The position numbers were made by a program, and so were the translations under genes. The notes below the pieces were generated by a model, which did no database searches, had not been told where the DNA came from, and was given only the letters and a program-made list of their open reading frames with translations. From Sandaracinaceae bacterium (lineage in GTDB: Bacteria > Myxococcota_A > Polyangia > Polyangiales > Sandaracinaceae), in assembly GCA_040218145.1 (NCBI GenBank), contig JAVJQK010000113.1, positions 124,001 through 188,000 of the forward strand: DNA of 64,000 nucleotides. Direction: 5' to 3'. Below, one piece after another: positions 30,763 to 41,347 of this stretch. The number at the start of each line of letters is the position of its first letter. Position 1 is the stretch's first letter.

Positions 30763-32634
30763 TCAGATCAGCGGGTTGATCGCCTCGAGGTCGAGGCCGC
30801 CCGGGTACATGTAGCTCGTGTACGAGCCGAACCCGTAGACCACGATGCCGAACGCGTTGTCGCCCGAGATCGTGTGCGAGCCGGCGCTGACGGGGACCTG
30901 CACCGAGCCGTAGCCGGTGCCGCCGATCGGCGAAAAGCCGCTCACGGGCGCGCCGTCGAGCGTGATGCTCGAGCCGGTCGGCGCGGTGACGCTCACGAAG
31001 TTCGTCGGGTACGAGCTCGGCGCGAGGAACGTGTACTCGGTCCGGTACTGCTCGGTCGGGATGGCGAGCGAGAAGGCGGGATCGCCCTCCCCCATCTCGC
31101 CGCCGGCGCCGAAGCCCGCGTAGTCCTGTCCGACCTGGTACTGGCCGACCAGGATCGGCCCGGAGCCGACCACGCGGAAGCTCTGGTTCGCCTCGAACTC
31201 CATCACCTCACCGCGGTTGAGCGTGCGGCCGGTGGCGACCGAGGGCGGATCGAAGGTGATGCTGTTGCCGTCCGCGCCGGAGAGCACGCGCACGATGTTC
31301 GGCTCGCTGCGACCCATCGGCGCCTGGGTCTTGGCCACGATGGCCTCCTCGTCCCAGGCGTCCTGCGGGAAGAGCGCCTCCTCGAGGTGGTCGCAGGCCC
31401 AGCGGTTGTAGGGCACGAACGCGCAGTTGTGCCCGCTGATCACCTGGACCGGCCCGGTGGCGCGGATCTCGGTGCCCGTGAGATCGAACTGGTCGCCCGA
31501 CACGCAGTAGTCGACCTGCTGCGGCGGCAGGAACGGGATGGGCGGGGGGATCGTGTCCGAGTCGCCGACCGTGCAGCTCGAGGGCGCGCCGCCGACCAGC
31601 TGGAGCACGTCGCCCTGGTTGAGCGTGTAGGTGGCGGAGCTGCCCGTGCCCTGCGCCGTGACGCCGGGGCCGGCCACCACGTCGCCGCGGAACTGCACCG
31701 TCACCTGCACCGGCGTCTCGCTGACGCCGACGATGGTCGCGAAGCCGGGGCTGGTGCTCTCCATGCCGTCGCGGCGGAGCATGAGGGCCGGCCACGAGAG
31801 CACCGTGTAGTTGCCCGTCATGACGTGCGTCGGCAGGAGCAGCGACGCGTCGTTCGAGAAGCTGAACTCGCCGCCCTGCTCGTACTCGAGCGGCGTGAAC
31901 TGGTAGACCGTGACCGGCACGTTCGACTGCAGGCGGTAGGCGCCGCCCGCGAGCAGGATGGACTGCTCCTCGCCGATGGTGCCCTTGAGCTCGTTGACCC
32001 AGGGGAGCGCGATCGTCTGGGTCGCGCCGGCCGCGACCTCCACGGTCGACATCACCGAGCCGCCGCGCGACAGCGTCACCGTCGCGGGCGTCGACTGCGG
32101 GTTCGCCACCACCACCGCGGGCTGGAACGACGCGTCCACCTGGGAGTTCAGCGTCGTGACCGGCCAGTACTCGCAGCCGATGTAGCTGTTGCTGCGCGCC
32201 GCGTCGTCGCAGAGGCTCGTGCAGGCGCCGACCGTCGAGTTGCAGCTCTGACCGGCCGCGGCGTCGCACATCATGAACGGCTCGTAGCCCGTGCCCGTGT
32301 CGTTGCAGCGCTCGACGTTGTTCGTGTTGCAGCTGAACGAGCCCGGCCGGCACGTCGCGCAGCCGGTCCCGCTCACGCAGACCTCGCCCGAGTCGACGCA
32401 GTTCGTGCGGCCCGTCTCGCTGCCGTCCGCCGCGCAGCCGATGGCTGTGTTGCCCTCGCAGACGAAGCTCGGCCCGCCCGCCGTGCAGCCCGTCGGGGGA
32501 GGCATCGATCCGTCACCGCCCGCGCCGCTGTCGCGGAGCGGAGGCGCCGTGCGGGCGTCGCAGCCCACGGCGGCCATCGTCGCCAGGATGGAGAGGGCCA
32601 GCAGCCCGGAGAAGGTCAAGCTCGTACGCGTCAT
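30763..32634 (-). CDS. IgGFc-binding-domain surface lipoprotein
   Basis: The 623-residue protein has a lipoprotein signal (MAAVGC). A cysteine-rich N-terminal part (about 45-160) has repeats such as CEGNTAIGC, CRPGSFSCNTNNVERCND and CDAAAGQSC. Residues about 165-600 form a beta-rich IgGFc_binding-type domain with VTVYQFTPLEY, LLLPTHVMTGNYTVLSWP and VISGHNCAFVPYNRWACDHLEE. It is probably cell-surface and adhesive; binding partners are unknown. The similarity to the mammalian IgGFc-binding protein is at family level only. It starts at ATG 32632-32634. Confidence 0.82.
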   Translation of the reverse strand: MTRTSLTFSGLLALSILATMAAVGCDARTAPPLRDSGAGGDGSMPPPTGCTAGGPSFVCEGNTAIGCAADGSETGRTNCVDSGEVCVSGTGCATCRPGSFSCNTNNVERCNDTGTGYEPFMMCDAAAGQSCNSTVGACTSLCDDAARSNSYIGCEYWPVTTLNSQVDASFQPAVVVANPQSTPATVTLSRGGSVMSTVEVAAGATQTIALPWVNELKGTIGEEQSILLAGGAYRLQSNVPVTVYQFTPLEYEQGGEFSFSNDASLLLPTHVMTGNYTVLSWPALMLRRDGMESTSPGFATIVGVSETPVQVTVQFRGDVVAGPGVTAQGTGSSATYTLNQGDVLQLVGGAPSSCTVGDSDTIPPPIPFLPPQQVDYCVSGDQFDLTGTEIRATGPVQVISGHNCAFVPYNRWACDHLEEALFPQDAWDEEAIVAKTQAPMGRSEPNIVRVLSGADGNSITFDPPSVATGRTLNRGEVMEFEANQSFRVVGSGPILVGQYQVGQDYAGFGAGGEMGEGDPAFSLAIPTEQYRTEYTFLAPSSYPTNFVSVTAPTGSSITLDGAPVSGFSPIGGTGYGSVQVPVSAGSHTISGDNAFGIVVYGFGSYTSYMYPGGLDLEAINPLI

Positions 32635-32861
32635 TCGATTGCTCCCGCCACGTGCGCGGCGCGCGCCAGCGTCCCCCTACCGGACGGATCGAACCGCCCA
32701 GGGACGCCCCCGCGAGCGCATCAACCGCGAATAGATGACGGATCTCGGCCCCGATGTCGAGGGTGAGCGTCACCGGACCGACGCCCTGAGGTAGGCTGCG
32801 ATGGGAAAGATCAGAACGCATCGGCGCGGCTCTGCATCATCCTGTTGGGCGGGAGGCGTGA

Positions 32862-33521
32862 ATGGACATCTTGATCTGGGGAACCGGAGGGTTTGCTCGC
32901 GAGGTATTGCAGATCGCGCTCGACTGCGGCGAAGCGGGCGATCCCCGGCAGGTGGTCGGGTTCCTGGACGGGGACGAGGGACGACATGGGCAGTTGGTTC
33001 ACGGCCTCCCCGTGCTGGGAGGGGCCGACTGGCTGAGAGGGCGGGACGATGTTTCGGTCGTCATCGGCGTCGGCAATCCGGTAGTCCGCCGCAAGATCGC
33101 GTTCGAGCTCGCAGAGGCCACTGACGCGAAGTTTGCGACCCTCCAGCATCCGCGCGCCTGGGTCGGTCGCAACGTCGCGATCGGTGACGGTTCCATCCTC
33201 TGCGCCGGCGTTCAGGTGACCTGCGACATCTCACTGGGTCGACACGTCATCTTGAACCTCAACACGACCGTCGGGCACGACGCGGTCATCGGAGACTTCG
33301 TGACCGTTGCCCCCGGAGTCTCGATCTCGGGCGCGGTGAGGTGCGGCGAGGGCACGGATCTTGGCACCGGCTCGTCCCTCATCCAGAGCGTCGAGATCGG
33401 CGCCTGGTCGGTCGTCGGCGCCGGCAGCGTGGTCGTGAAGCCCATCCCGGCCAACGTCACGGCCGTGGGGGTACCCGCCAAGGTCATCAAGCAGCGTGAG
33501 TCAGGTTGGCACCTGGGCTGA
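32862..33521 (+). CDS. NeuD/PglD-family sugar O/N-acetyltransferase
   Basis: The 219-residue protein has an N-terminal Rossmann-like part ([23 protein letters not shown]) and a C-terminal left-handed beta-helix with hexapeptide repeats ([19 protein letters not shown] through [13 protein letters not shown], ending [17 protein letters not shown]). This is the PglD/NeuD layout, which uses acetyl-CoA to acetylate a UDP-amino sugar. Together with the PglE- and PglF-like genes at 59392 and 60522 it could complete UDP-diacetylbacillosamine-type synthesis. GGGAGG lies upstream. Its 3' end overlaps the convergent gene by 21 bases. Confidence 0.88.
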   Translation: MDILIWGTGGFAREVLQIALDCGEAGDPRQVVGFLDGDEGRHGQLVHGLPVLGGADWLRGRDDVSVVIGVGNPVVRRKIAFELAEATDAKFATLQHPRAWVGRNVAIGDGSILCAGVQVTCDISLGRHVILNLNTTVGHDAVIGDFVTVAPGVSISGAVRCGEGTDLGTGSSLIQSVEIGAWSVVGAGSVVVKPIPANVTAVGVPAKVIKQRESGWHLG

Positions 33522-34802
33522 CCCGGCGTCGAAGGCCTCGGCGAGGGCGCGCGCCTCGACGATGTTGTCCTCGATGGAGCAGTAGGTCCACGAGCCGTAG
33601 CGGCCGGTGGAGTACACGCCGCGGGTCGCGAGCGCGGCCTTGAGGCGAGTCACCTCGCGCATCGAGTCCTTCGTGATGTGCACGTAGGCCGGGTCGAGCA
33701 CGACGGAGTGGCTGCTGACGAGCCGGTGGCCGTCGACCACGCCGCACTTCTCGAGATCGGCGAGCACCTGCCCGCGCGCGCGCTCCACCTCCGCCTCGTC
33801 GATGACCGCGCCGTGGGGGTAGCCGATCTCCACGTACATGCTCATGCGGCCGGTGCCGAAGATGTTGTCGTAGAAGCCGAGGCGGTAGAAGCAGAGCTCT
33901 CGCTGCGGGTAGTAGATCCAGTGCACACCCTCGGGGCCCTTGCGGTCGAAGCCGAGGTTGAACACCAGCACCTCGTTCCAGGTGAAGGCGCGCTCGTCGT
34001 GCGCGAGCCCGGTCATCGCGAGCAGCTTCGGGAACGGCGCGCTCGAGATCAGCGCGTCGAACCGGATGGTGCGCCCTCGGGACGTGTGCGCCGTCTTGGC
34101 CGCGAGATCGATCCGCTCCACGCGCTCGTTCAGCGAGAGCTTGCTCTCGTCCACGCCCTGCAACAGCGCGTGCACGTACTGGATCGCGCCGCCCTCCGGA
34201 TACGTGAACTTCGCGTTGTAAGACGCGTTGTCGCCCGCGCGGAAGTTCCGGATCACGTCGTCGATGTCGGCGTAGGGGAAGAAGCGCCCCATCGCGTCCA
34301 CGTCGAGCGTGCTCAGGTCCGTCGCGTAGAGCTTCTCGTTGTAGGGGACGAGGAACATCTCCGCGATGGACTTGCCGAACTTCGCGTAGAGCATCTCCTG
34401 AAAGCTCGCCGGCTCCTCGTCCTCGCGGAAGTAGAGGTCGTGAAGCGCGGCCGCGAAGTCCTCCTTCGGCAGCTGGTGGATGTTCTTCTGGAACGGGAAG
34501 TCGACGTGCTCGCCCTTCCAGTGGATCAGCGAGCGTTTCTCCACGTCGAGCACCTGCTGGCCCTGCATCCGGTCGACCAGATACTTCTCGATCTCGGGGC
34601 GACGGAAGTGGAAGAAGTGGCCCGAGTAGTCCCAGACGAAGCCGTCCTGCTCGACCGTCTTGCAGTAGCCGCCGATCTCCGAGTCCGCCTCGCAGATCAC
34701 GTAGTCGTCGGAGCCGACCCAGTCCGCGAAGGACAGCCCGCTGATCCCCGCCCCCACGATCAGGAACCGCGTCTCGACCACTTCATCTCCCGCCTGGCTC
34801 AT
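33501..34802 (-). CDS. FAD-dependent oxidoreductase (UDP-galactopyranose mutase/amine oxidase-like)
   Basis: The 433-residue flavoprotein has an N-terminal dinucleotide motif [17 protein letters not shown] and [24 protein letters not shown], a segment reminiscent of UDP-galactopyranose mutase and protoporphyrinogen oxidase relatives. The C-terminus has [23 protein letters not shown], a FAD-closing motif. Its context suggests a sugar-modifying or mutase role, but the substrate cannot be assigned. Its start overlaps the dehydrogenase gene stop as ATGA, so the two are coupled. Confidence 0.8.
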   Translation of the reverse strand: MSQAGDEVVETRFLIVGAGISGLSFADWVGSDDYVICEADSEIGGYCKTVEQDGFVWDYSGHFFHFRRPEIEKYLVDRMQGQQVLDVEKRSLIHWKGEHVDFPFQKNIHQLPKEDFAAALHDLYFREDEEPASFQEMLYAKFGKSIAEMFLVPYNEKLYATDLSTLDVDAMGRFFPYADIDDVIRNFRAGDNASYNAKFTYPEGGAIQYVHALLQGVDESKLSLNERVERIDLAAKTAHTSRGRTIRFDALISSAPFPKLLAMTGLAHDERAFTWNEVLVFNLGFDRKGPEGVHWIYYPQRELCFYRLGFYDNIFGTGRMSMYVEIGYPHGAVIDEAEVERARGQVLADLEKCGVVDGHRLVSSHSVVLDPAYVHITKDSMREVTRLKAALATRGVYSTGRYGSWTYCSIEDNIVEARALAEAFDAGSAQVPT

Positions 34803-35758
34803 GCTCGCTCCTTCAACATCGGGTGGGCTCGCTCCCCCGGTTCGGTCGGCGCCGTGGTGCGGATTCGGTAGGCCAGCTCGATCGACGGCCGCGCGTCCTG
34901 GATGGAGAAGCCCCCGCCCGCGAGCACGTCCTCGTAGACCCGGGTGTGCAGATCGGTGAACCCCGACGAGAACTCGATCTCCTCGCCGTCCATCGTGATC
35001 GACCGGAACGCGGCCTGCCCCTTCTCACGGGTCGCCTCGGGCAGGTCCTCGAAGCGCGTGGAAAGCAGCCAGCGCACGTTCGCTCGCTCGAGCCGGAGGA
35101 AGCCGCTCCAGCGGTCGGGCTCGGCCAGATGCACCTCGTTCTCGAGCGTCTCGCCGAAGAGCCACTGCAAGAGATCGAAGAAGTGGATCCCGATGTTGGT
35201 CGGCAGCCCGCCCGACTTCGCCTCGTCGCCCTTCCAGCTGACCCCGTACCAGGCCCCGCGGCGCGTCATGTAGCTGAGCACCACCTCGGCGGGCTCCTTC
35301 AGCGCGAGCGTCTTCTCCCGGAGCGCGATGAGGCTGGGCAGGAGCCGGAGCTGGAGCACCGTGTAGACCCGCCCATCCGACTCCGCCTCGAGCTCCGCGA
35401 GCTGGTCGAGGTTCCACGGGTTGATGACCAGCGGCTTCTCACAGATCGCGTCCGCCCCGAGCCGCAGCGCGAGCCGCACGTGCGCGTCGTGCAGGTAGTT
35501 CGGCGAGCAGATCGACAGATAGTGCAGCCGCTCCTCCTCCGAGCGGCGCCGCAGCTTCTCCAGGTGCCGGTCGAAGCGCTCGATCTCGGTGAAGAACTTC
35601 GCGTCCCGGAAGTGCTGGTCGAGCACCCCGACCGAGTCGTGCGGGTCGCACGCGGCCACGAGGCGATTGCCCGTGTCCTGAATGGCCTTCAAGTGGCGTG
35701 GGGCGACGAAGCCGGCCACGCCGAGGAGCGCGAAGTTCTTGGGGGCGGACACCCGCAC
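34799..35758 (-). CDS. WlbA/WbpB-like UDP-GlcNAcA 3-dehydrogenase (Gfo/Idh/MocA family)
   Basis: The 319-residue NAD-dependent protein starts [20 protein letters not shown], very like WlbA/WbpB, which oxidises C3 of UDP-N-acetylglucosaminuronate for 2,3-diamino uronic acid synthesis. It also has the family CEKPL motif ([14 protein letters not shown]) and [22 protein letters not shown] partner aminotransferase could be one of the DegT-type proteins in the locus. Start: GTG 35758, with GTG 35752 as alternative. Four bases from the nucleotidyltransferase gene. Confidence 0.85.
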   Translation of the reverse strand: MRVSAPKNFALLGVAGFVAPRHLKAIQDTGNRLVAACDPHDSVGVLDQHFRDAKFFTEIERFDRHLEKLRRRSEEERLHYLSICSPNYLHDAHVRLALRLGADAICEKPLVINPWNLDQLAELEAESDGRVYTVLQLRLLPSLIALREKTLALKEPAEVVLSYMTRRGAWYGVSWKGDEAKSGGLPTNIGIHFFDLLQWLFGETLENEVHLAEPDRWSGFLRLERANVRWLLSTRFEDLPEATREKGQAAFRSITMDGEEIEFSSGFTDLHTRVYEDVLAGGGFSIQDARPSIELAYRIRTTAPTEPGERAHPMLKERA

Positions 35759-35761
35759 CGC

Positions 35762-36682
35762 TTATCGCGGAAGCTCCGTCGCGCCAAGCGGCGCGCCGTG
35801 CGCCCACACCGTCGCGTGAGGCGCGAGGATGGCGTCGTGCGCGTGGTCCGTCACCGTCGTCCCGGGCCAGACCACGCAGCGCCTGAGCTTCACGTCCTCC
35901 GGCACGTAGGCGCCCTCCCCGAGCACGACCGTACTCTCCTCCTCGAAGTCCTCGGTCGGCCAGCGCAGGCGCCCATCGAGCAGATCCAGGTGCGCGCGCA
36001 GGTACTCGGCCGGCGTCCCCAGATCGCGCCAGTCGCCGAGATCCACGAAGCCGCCCACGGTCACCTCGGGGTCGTCCACCCACCGCCGATAGGCGTGACG
36101 GATCACGCAGCCTCGCTCCGGGAGGTCCTCGAGCGCGCGCGGGCTGAGCACGTGCACGCCCGTGAACATGTGCTCGGTGAGAGGCACCTCCACGGCCTCG
36201 GGCTGGCCGAGCATGCGTCTCACACGTGAGTCCGCGTCCACCTCGAGGGCGCCGAGCTCTTTGGCTCTGGGATCCGGACGCAGGATCGTCGTGGCCACCG
36301 CGCCGAGCCGCTCATGGAGGATCAGCGCCTCCTCGAAGTCCGGCCAGAAGAAGATGTCGCCGTTCATCACGAGGATCGGCTCGTCGGTCGGCCCGAGCGC
36401 CGCGAGCCCGTTCCGCAGCCCCCCGCCCGTCCCGAGCAGCTCCGGCTCGTGCACGAAGACGACCTCCATGCCCTCGGGCACGAAGCCCTCGAGCGCCCGC
36501 GGCACCTCCTCGGCCAGGTGGTGTGTGTTCACCGCGCAGCGCGTCACCCCCGCCGCCGCGAGCCGCTCGAGCGCGTAGCTCGCCAGCGGCCGGTTCATCA
36601 GCGGCACCACCGGCTTGGGCAGCCGCTCCGTGAGCGGCAAGAGACGCGTCCCGAGCCCCGCGGCGAAGACCATGCCGTGCAT
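35762..36682 (-). CDS. Sugar-phosphate nucleotidylyltransferase (mannose-1-P guanylyltransferase-like)
   Basis: The 306-residue protein has the nucleotidyltransferase signature [33 protein letters not shown], and the metal Asp in [10 protein letters not shown], followed by a C-terminal beta-helix-like tail ([23 protein letters not shown]). It activates a sugar 1-phosphate with NTP; the sugar and base are not readable. ATG 36682 is chosen, with a second ATG nine bases in. It is divergent from the UXS gene and heads the three-gene minus-strand block. Confidence 0.85.
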   Translation of the reverse strand: MHGMVFAAGLGTRLLPLTERLPKPVVPLMNRPLASYALERLAAAGVTRCAVNTHHLAEEVPRALEGFVPEGMEVVFVHEPELLGTGGGLRNGLAALGPTDEPILVMNGDIFFWPDFEEALILHERLGAVATTILRPDPRAKELGALEVDADSRVRRMLGQPEAVEVPLTEHMFTGVHVLSPRALEDLPERGCVIRHAYRRWVDDPEVTVGGFVDLGDWRDLGTPAEYLRAHLDLLDGRLRWPTEDFEEESTVVLGEGAYVPEDVKLRRCVVWPGTTVTDHAHDAILAPHATVWAHGAPLGATELPR

Positions 36683-36790
36683 GACGAAAGTGTGGACGAA
36701 GACAACTCCCTCCGAAAGAAACGCGGTGCGCGACGGTCTCTTGAATGTTGGGGGTGCTGCGCGCCCCTGTTGAGGTATAAGGCCTCGCTC

Positions 36791-37744
36791 ATGACCTCTC
36801 GCCGCTGCCTGGTTACCGGAGGAGCCGGATTCGTCGGCTCCCACCTCGTCGATCGCCTGCTGGCGGACGGTCATCGCGTGGTCGCGCTGGACAACTTCGT
36901 CACGGGGTTCCGTCGCAACATCGCCCACTTGAAGGATGAGGAACGCTTCGACCTGGTGGAGCACGACATCACCAAGCCTTTCCCGAAGGGTTTCGGTGGA
37001 TTCGACTGGATCTTCAACCTCGCTTGCCCCGCCAGCCCGCCCGCATACCAACGCGATCCCGTCTTCACCACCCTCACCTGCTTTCACGGCGCGCTCTATT
37101 GCCTCGAGCTGGCCGAACGAGACGGCGCGCGCATGCTCCAGGCGAGCACGAGCGAGGTCTACGGCGACCCCCGTGTGCACCCGCAGCCCGAGAGCTACCG
37201 CGGCTTCGTCAACTGCGTCGGCCCGCGCGCCTGCTATGACGAGGGGAAGCGCGTTGCGGAGACCCTCTGCGCGGAGTACCGCCAGCGCCGCGGCGTCGAC
37301 GCCCGCATCGCGCGCATCTTCAACACGTACGGCCCCCGCATGGACCCGGGCGACGGTCGCGTGGTCAGCAACTTCATCGTGCAAGCGCTGCAGGGCCTCC
37401 CCCTCACCGTCTACGGAGACGGCAAGCAGACGCGGAGCTTCTGCTACGTGAGCGACCTCGTAGGCGGCCTGGTCCGCCTCATGGGCCACGAGGATGAGCA
37501 TGGTCCCGTGAACCTCGGCAACGACGGCGAGTACACGATGCTCGAGCTCGCTGAGCTCGTCACCCGAGAGACCGGCAGCGAAGCCGAGCTCGTGTTCAAG
37601 GAGCTCCCGGCCGACGACCCCACCCGCCGCAGGCCGGACCTGACTTTGGCGCGGAGCCGCCTGGAGTACGAGCCGACGGTCGCGCTGGCCGAGGGCTTGG
37701 CCCAGACAGTCGCGCACTTTCGAACGATCGTGGAGCCGGCGTGA
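36791..37744 (+). CDS. uxs: UDP-glucuronate decarboxylase (UDP-xylose synthase)
   Basis: The 317-residue SDR enzyme has [17 protein letters not shown], the UXS-typical [29 protein letters not shown], catalytic [10 protein letters not shown] and [19 protein letters not shown]. It should convert UDP-glucuronate to UDP-xylose with NAD. The Ugd gene 64 bases downstream would supply UDP-glucuronate. A TATAAG at 36776-36781 lies so close to the ATG that a very short leader is possible. Confidence 0.92.
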   Translation: MTSRRCLVTGGAGFVGSHLVDRLLADGHRVVALDNFVTGFRRNIAHLKDEERFDLVEHDITKPFPKGFGGFDWIFNLACPASPPAYQRDPVFTTLTCFHGALYCLELAERDGARMLQASTSEVYGDPRVHPQPESYRGFVNCVGPRACYDEGKRVAETLCAEYRQRRGVDARIARIFNTYGPRMDPGDGRVVSNFIVQALQGLPLTVYGDGKQTRSFCYVSDLVGGLVRLMGHEDEHGPVNLGNDGEYTMLELAELVTRETGSEAELVFKELPADDPTRRRPDLTLARSRLEYEPTVALAEGLAQTVAHFRTIVEPA

Positions 37745-37755
37745 AGGCTACCCGG

Positions 37756-37782
37756 TTGTCCGGCGACCGCTGCGCCTATAGG
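37756..37782 (+). promoter_or_regulatory. Weak promoter candidate before ugd
   Basis: TTGTCC (37756-37761) and TATAGG (37777-37782) are 15 bases apart in the short gap after uxs. The spacing is tight, so this may be only a secondary promoter inside the uxs-ugd operon. Confidence 0.3.
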
Positions 37783-37808
37783 AAAGCGTCGACCCTGGAG
37801 GAGAACCG

Positions 37809-39119
37809 ATGAAGGTAACGATGGTGGGAGGCGGCTACGTCGGCCTCGTGAGCGGCGCGGGCTTCGCCGAGACCGGCAACGACGTCATTTGCGCGGACAT
37901 CGACGCGTCGAAGATCGAGCGCCTCGAGGCGGGTGAGATCCCGATCTACGAGCCGGGACTCGACGACCTCATCGAGCGCAACGTGCGCGAGGGCCGCATG
38001 ACGTTCAGCGCGGACGTCCCGGCCGCGATCAAAGACGCTCACGTCATCTTCATCGCCGTGGGGACCCCGATGCGGAGCGACGGCGCCGCGGATCTGACCG
38101 CGGTCGACGCGGTCGCGCAGGCCGTGGCCGAGCACGCCGAGCGCGAGACCGTGCTCGTCTGCAAGAGCACCGTCCCCGTCGGCACCAACGCCCGCGTCAA
38201 GCGCCTGGTGAAGGACGCCAAGGCGAAGATCCACGTGGTCAGCAACCCCGAGTTCCTCAAGGAGGGCTCGGCGGTCAGCGACTTCCTCTACCCCGACCGC
38301 ATCGTCGTGGGCGTCGACCCCGACGACGAGTTCGCGCGCGACGCCATGCGCCGCCTCTACCACCCGCTGAGCCTCGCCAAGGACCGCCTGGTCATCATGG
38401 ACCCGCCGAGCGCGGAGCTGACCAAGTACGTCGCGAACACCATGCTCGCGATGCGAATCAGCTTCATGAACGAGATCGCGGGGCTCTGCGAGAAGGTCGG
38501 CGCGGACGTGCACCAGGTCCGCATGGGCGTCGGCAGCGACGACCGCATCGGCAGCAAGTTCCTCTACGCCGGCCCCGGCTACGGCGGCAGCTGCTTCCCG
38601 AAGGACGTCAAAGCGCTCGTGCACACCGCGCGCGACCACGGCCTCGAGCTCGACCTGGCGGCCGCGACCGACAAGGTCAACGTGCGCCAGAAGGGCATCC
38701 TCTTCCGGAAGCTCAAGCAGCACTTCGACGGCGACGTCCGGGGCAAGCGCGTCGCCATCTGGGGCATCGCGTTCAAGCCGCGCACGGACGATCTCCGCGA
38801 GAGCCCGGCCCTGACGCTCATCGACGCGCTCTTGGCGGACGGCGCGACCGTGGTGGCGCACGATCCCGAGGGCGCGGCCAACGCCAAGGACCTCTACGGC
38901 GACAAGATCGAGATCGCAGACGACGCCTACACCGCGACGGAGGGCGCCGACGCGCTGGTGCTGTGTACCGAGTGGCGTCAGTATCAGAACCCCGATTTCG
39001 AGCGACTGAAGGAGCTCCTCAACCGGCCGCTTCTCCTCGATGGTCGCAACATCTGGAGTGGGTACGGGACTCGGAAGATGGGCTTCACCTACGAGGGCGT
39101 GGGCGTCCAGGGGTCGTGA
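37809..39119 (+). CDS. ugd: UDP-glucose 6-dehydrogenase
   Basis: The 436-residue enzyme oxidises UDP-glucose to UDP-glucuronate. Motifs: VGGGYVGLVSGAGFAETGNDV, EPGLDDLI, STVPVGTNARVK, SNPEFLKEGSAVSDF, and the catalytic cysteine in GPGYGGSCFPKDVKAL, then WGIAFKPRTDDLRESPAL. Length is normal. GGAGGAGAACCG precedes ATG 37809. Its 3' end overlaps the convergent glycosyltransferase gene by 35 bases. Confidence 0.95.
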   Translation: MKVTMVGGGYVGLVSGAGFAETGNDVICADIDASKIERLEAGEIPIYEPGLDDLIERNVREGRMTFSADVPAAIKDAHVIFIAVGTPMRSDGAADLTAVDAVAQAVAEHAERETVLVCKSTVPVGTNARVKRLVKDAKAKIHVVSNPEFLKEGSAVSDFLYPDRIVVGVDPDDEFARDAMRRLYHPLSLAKDRLVIMDPPSAELTKYVANTMLAMRISFMNEIAGLCEKVGADVHQVRMGVGSDDRIGSKFLYAGPGYGGSCFPKDVKALVHTARDHGLELDLAAATDKVNVRQKGILFRKLKQHFDGDVRGKRVAIWGIAFKPRTDDLRESPALTLIDALLADGATVVAHDPEGAANAKDLYGDKIEIADDAYTATEGADALVLCTEWRQYQNPDFERLKELLNRPLLLDGRNIWSGYGTRKMGFTYEGVGVQGS

Positions 39120-40188
39120 AGCCAGGTTCGCGCGCGACGCGCCGGAAGATCTCGGCGTAGGCGTCGGCGACGCGGGGGAGGCTCAGGTTGGCCTCCGCGT
39201 GGGCACGCGCCCGGGCCCCCGCGGTCTCCCGGGCGTCCGGGTCGGTGAGGAGCGCTCGTACGGGCTCACGGAAGCTCTCCCCGGGCGTCACGAGCGCACC
39301 AGCGCCGGAGCCCCGGAACAGCTCGACATTGGCTCCAACGCCACTCGCAACCACCGCCGCCCCCACGGCCATGTACTGAATCATCTTGAACCCACACTTG
39401 CCTCTCGTCAGCGGACTGTCGGGGAGAGGCATGAGCCCCACGTCGAAGCTCTGGAGGAGCGCGACTTCGTCCTGCCGGGACCAAGGGATCTGCTCCACCA
39501 AGGGGTGGTTCGTGTAGCCTTCGAGCCGGCCGTTCGAGACGATGCGCACCCGAGCGCCGGCCACGCTGCTCACCGCCTCCAGGACGTCTGGGAGCACGGC
39601 CTCGATGTATGGGAGGTTTGGTGAAGTCCCCATCCACCCCACAACGAGATCGGCTCTGCCCACGCCGTTCACACGAGGCGCCGGGCGGTATCGATTCGTG
39701 TCGATCACGGTCGGCAGCACGGTCGTCTTCTTGGGCACGGCCGCCTCTCGCGCGAGGAATTCGTTGCCGGCGACCACCCACTGACAACAGCCGACCGCCT
39801 GCTGGAAGGCCCGGCGCCTGAGCCGGCTGTCTCTCCCCCCCGGACCCAACCAGATCGCGTCGTCGAAATCGAACACCGTATGGGGATGCAGCCGAGCGAG
39901 CGCGCACTCTGGCCACGCGGTATGCGGAATGGCAGTGCGCTGGAAGAAGACGACGTCGTGACGCAACGCCTCCAGACCCAGTAGCGCCCGCTTCGACCGC
40001 GTCAACAGCTTGTACGCGCTCCCCAAGGGTGTCCGCGAGATCTCTCCATATCTGGTCCCGTAGCCGTATCGCAGCGTGCAGTGGATCCCCCGATTCTCGA
40101 GCTCCGGGAAGAACTGTCGAGCACGGAAACGGGACGCCGGCACCTCTTTCCCTTCGACCAAGAACAGCACGCGCAGCTCCGGCATCAT
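39085..40188 (-). CDS. Glycosyltransferase (GT-B fold, GT1/GT4-like)
   Basis: The 367-residue protein starts LRVLFLVEGKEVPASRFRARQFFPEL and has HTVFDFDDAIWLGP, a central VVGWMGTSPNLPYIEAVLPDVL, and the nucleotide-sugar region CGFKMIQYMAVGAAVVAS followed by VTPGESF. This pattern is typical of GT4-like enzymes. Donor and acceptor are not readable. ATG 40188 (second ATG at 40185) is chosen because the conserved region begins immediately; the longer frame lacks a match. It is flanked by a 35-base convergent overlap with ugd and is divergent from the gene at 40280. Confidence 0.85.
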   Translation of the reverse strand: MMPELRVLFLVEGKEVPASRFRARQFFPELENRGIHCTLRYGYGTRYGEISRTPLGSAYKLLTRSKRALLGLEALRHDVVFFQRTAIPHTAWPECALARLHPHTVFDFDDAIWLGPGGRDSRLRRRAFQQAVGCCQWVVAGNEFLAREAAVPKKTTVLPTVIDTNRYRPAPRVNGVGRADLVVGWMGTSPNLPYIEAVLPDVLEAVSSVAGARVRIVSNGRLEGYTNHPLVEQIPWSRQDEVALLQSFDVGLMPLPDSPLTRGKCGFKMIQYMAVGAAVVASGVGANVELFRGSGAGALVTPGESFREPVRALLTDPDARETAGARARAHAEANLSLPRVADAYAEIFRRVAREPGFTTPGRPRPRR

Positions 40189-40279
40189 CTCTGGTCTTCC
40201 TCGCGTCGAACTTTCATTCGAGTTTCTGGCTTCATGGAGTGGCGCTCGACGAACCCTTGCCGCAGCATCGACCCCCACG

Positions 40280-41347
40280 ATGTCCTCATCCGGAACCCGA
40301 GCCTCGAATGGGCTCCCCCGAGTCCTGTTCGCCGAGTATCCGTTGAACCGGTGGAACCTGGGCGGAAAAGAGCGCAGGACACGGGCTCTGGCCGCCGAGC
40401 TCGAGCGGCTGGGCGCCCGCGTCGGGTACTACGATGCCTGGAGTGAGCCCGACCGCGACTTCGATATCCTGCAGATCTTCGGTTCCGAGTACTACCAGGC
40501 CGAGCTCGTGAAGCGCGCTCGCTCCGTCGGGCTGGCGGTCGCGACCTTCAGCATACTGGTCTTCCGTTCGAGCGCCGATAGACAGCGAACCCGACGCTGG
40601 CGACACCTGGACCGCTTCTGTCCGGTCACGACAACCTTCGGCTTGCGTCGCAGCGTACTGGAAGACTCGGACCTCGTCTTCTTCGCCAGCGAGGCCGAGC
40701 GACGCGACGCGCAGGACGTCTACGGGGTGACGCCACGGACGTCCACGGTCGTTCGTTCGACGGTGTCCCCGGAGTTCGCCGACGCCAGCCCCACTCCGTT
40801 CGAACGAGCCACGGGCCTGCGAGACTTCGTCCTCGCTGTCGGGCGGATCGAGCCCCGGAAGAATACGCTTCGACTGATCGAGGCGGCTCGCCGATGCGCC
40901 CTTCCCCTCGTCCTCATCGGTCCGATGGATCAGAGCCACCCAGACTTCTCGGCGGATGTGCGCGCTCGCGTCGACGCACACCCGGATCTGCACTGGCTTC
41001 CGCCCTACGCTCCCGACGACCCACTTCTCGCCTCGGCGTACGCCGCAGCGCGCGTGCATGTCTTGCCCAGCTTCCACGAGACCGCGGGGTTGGTGAACAT
41101 GGAGGCGTTGCTCACCCGTACCCAGGTCGTGACCACGCCGCTGGACGCGGTGCGAGAGTACATGCGCGACTACGCGTTCTACGCCAACCCCGAGGACGTC
41201 GGAGAACTCGCCGCGAAGATCCGCGAAGCCTACGACACACCGTTCGACGAGCGGGCTCGAGACCACGTGCTCGAGACGCTCACGCACCCCAGCGCCGCGC
41301 GCGCCATGCTGGACGCGTACCGCGGCCTCCTCGCGTCCCGCTCATGA
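40280..41347 (+). CDS. Glycosyltransferase (GT4 family)
   Basis: The 355-residue protein has RVLFAEYPLNRWNLGGKERRTRALAAEL at the N-terminus and the GT4 donor site VLAVGRIEPRKNTLRLIEAA, PYAPDDPLLASAYAAARVHVLPSFHETAGLVNMEAL. The glutamate of the E-x7-E region is FHETAGLVNMEA. It most likely adds a hexose-type sugar to a lipid-linked chain. ATG 40280 is used because the family region starts about 13 residues later. Its end overlaps the convergent lectin gene by six bases. Confidence 0.86.
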   Translation: MSSSGTRASNGLPRVLFAEYPLNRWNLGGKERRTRALAAELERLGARVGYYDAWSEPDRDFDILQIFGSEYYQAELVKRARSVGLAVATFSILVFRSSADRQRTRRWRHLDRFCPVTTTFGLRRSVLEDSDLVFFASEAERRDAQDVYGVTPRTSTVVRSTVSPEFADASPTPFERATGLRDFVLAVGRIEPRKNTLRLIEAARRCALPLVLIGPMDQSHPDFSADVRARVDAHPDLHWLPPYAPDDPLLASAYAAARVHVLPSFHETAGLVNMEALLTRTQVVTTPLDAVREYMRDYAFYANPEDVGELAAKIREAYDTPFDERARDHVLETLTHPSAARAMLDAYRGLLASRS

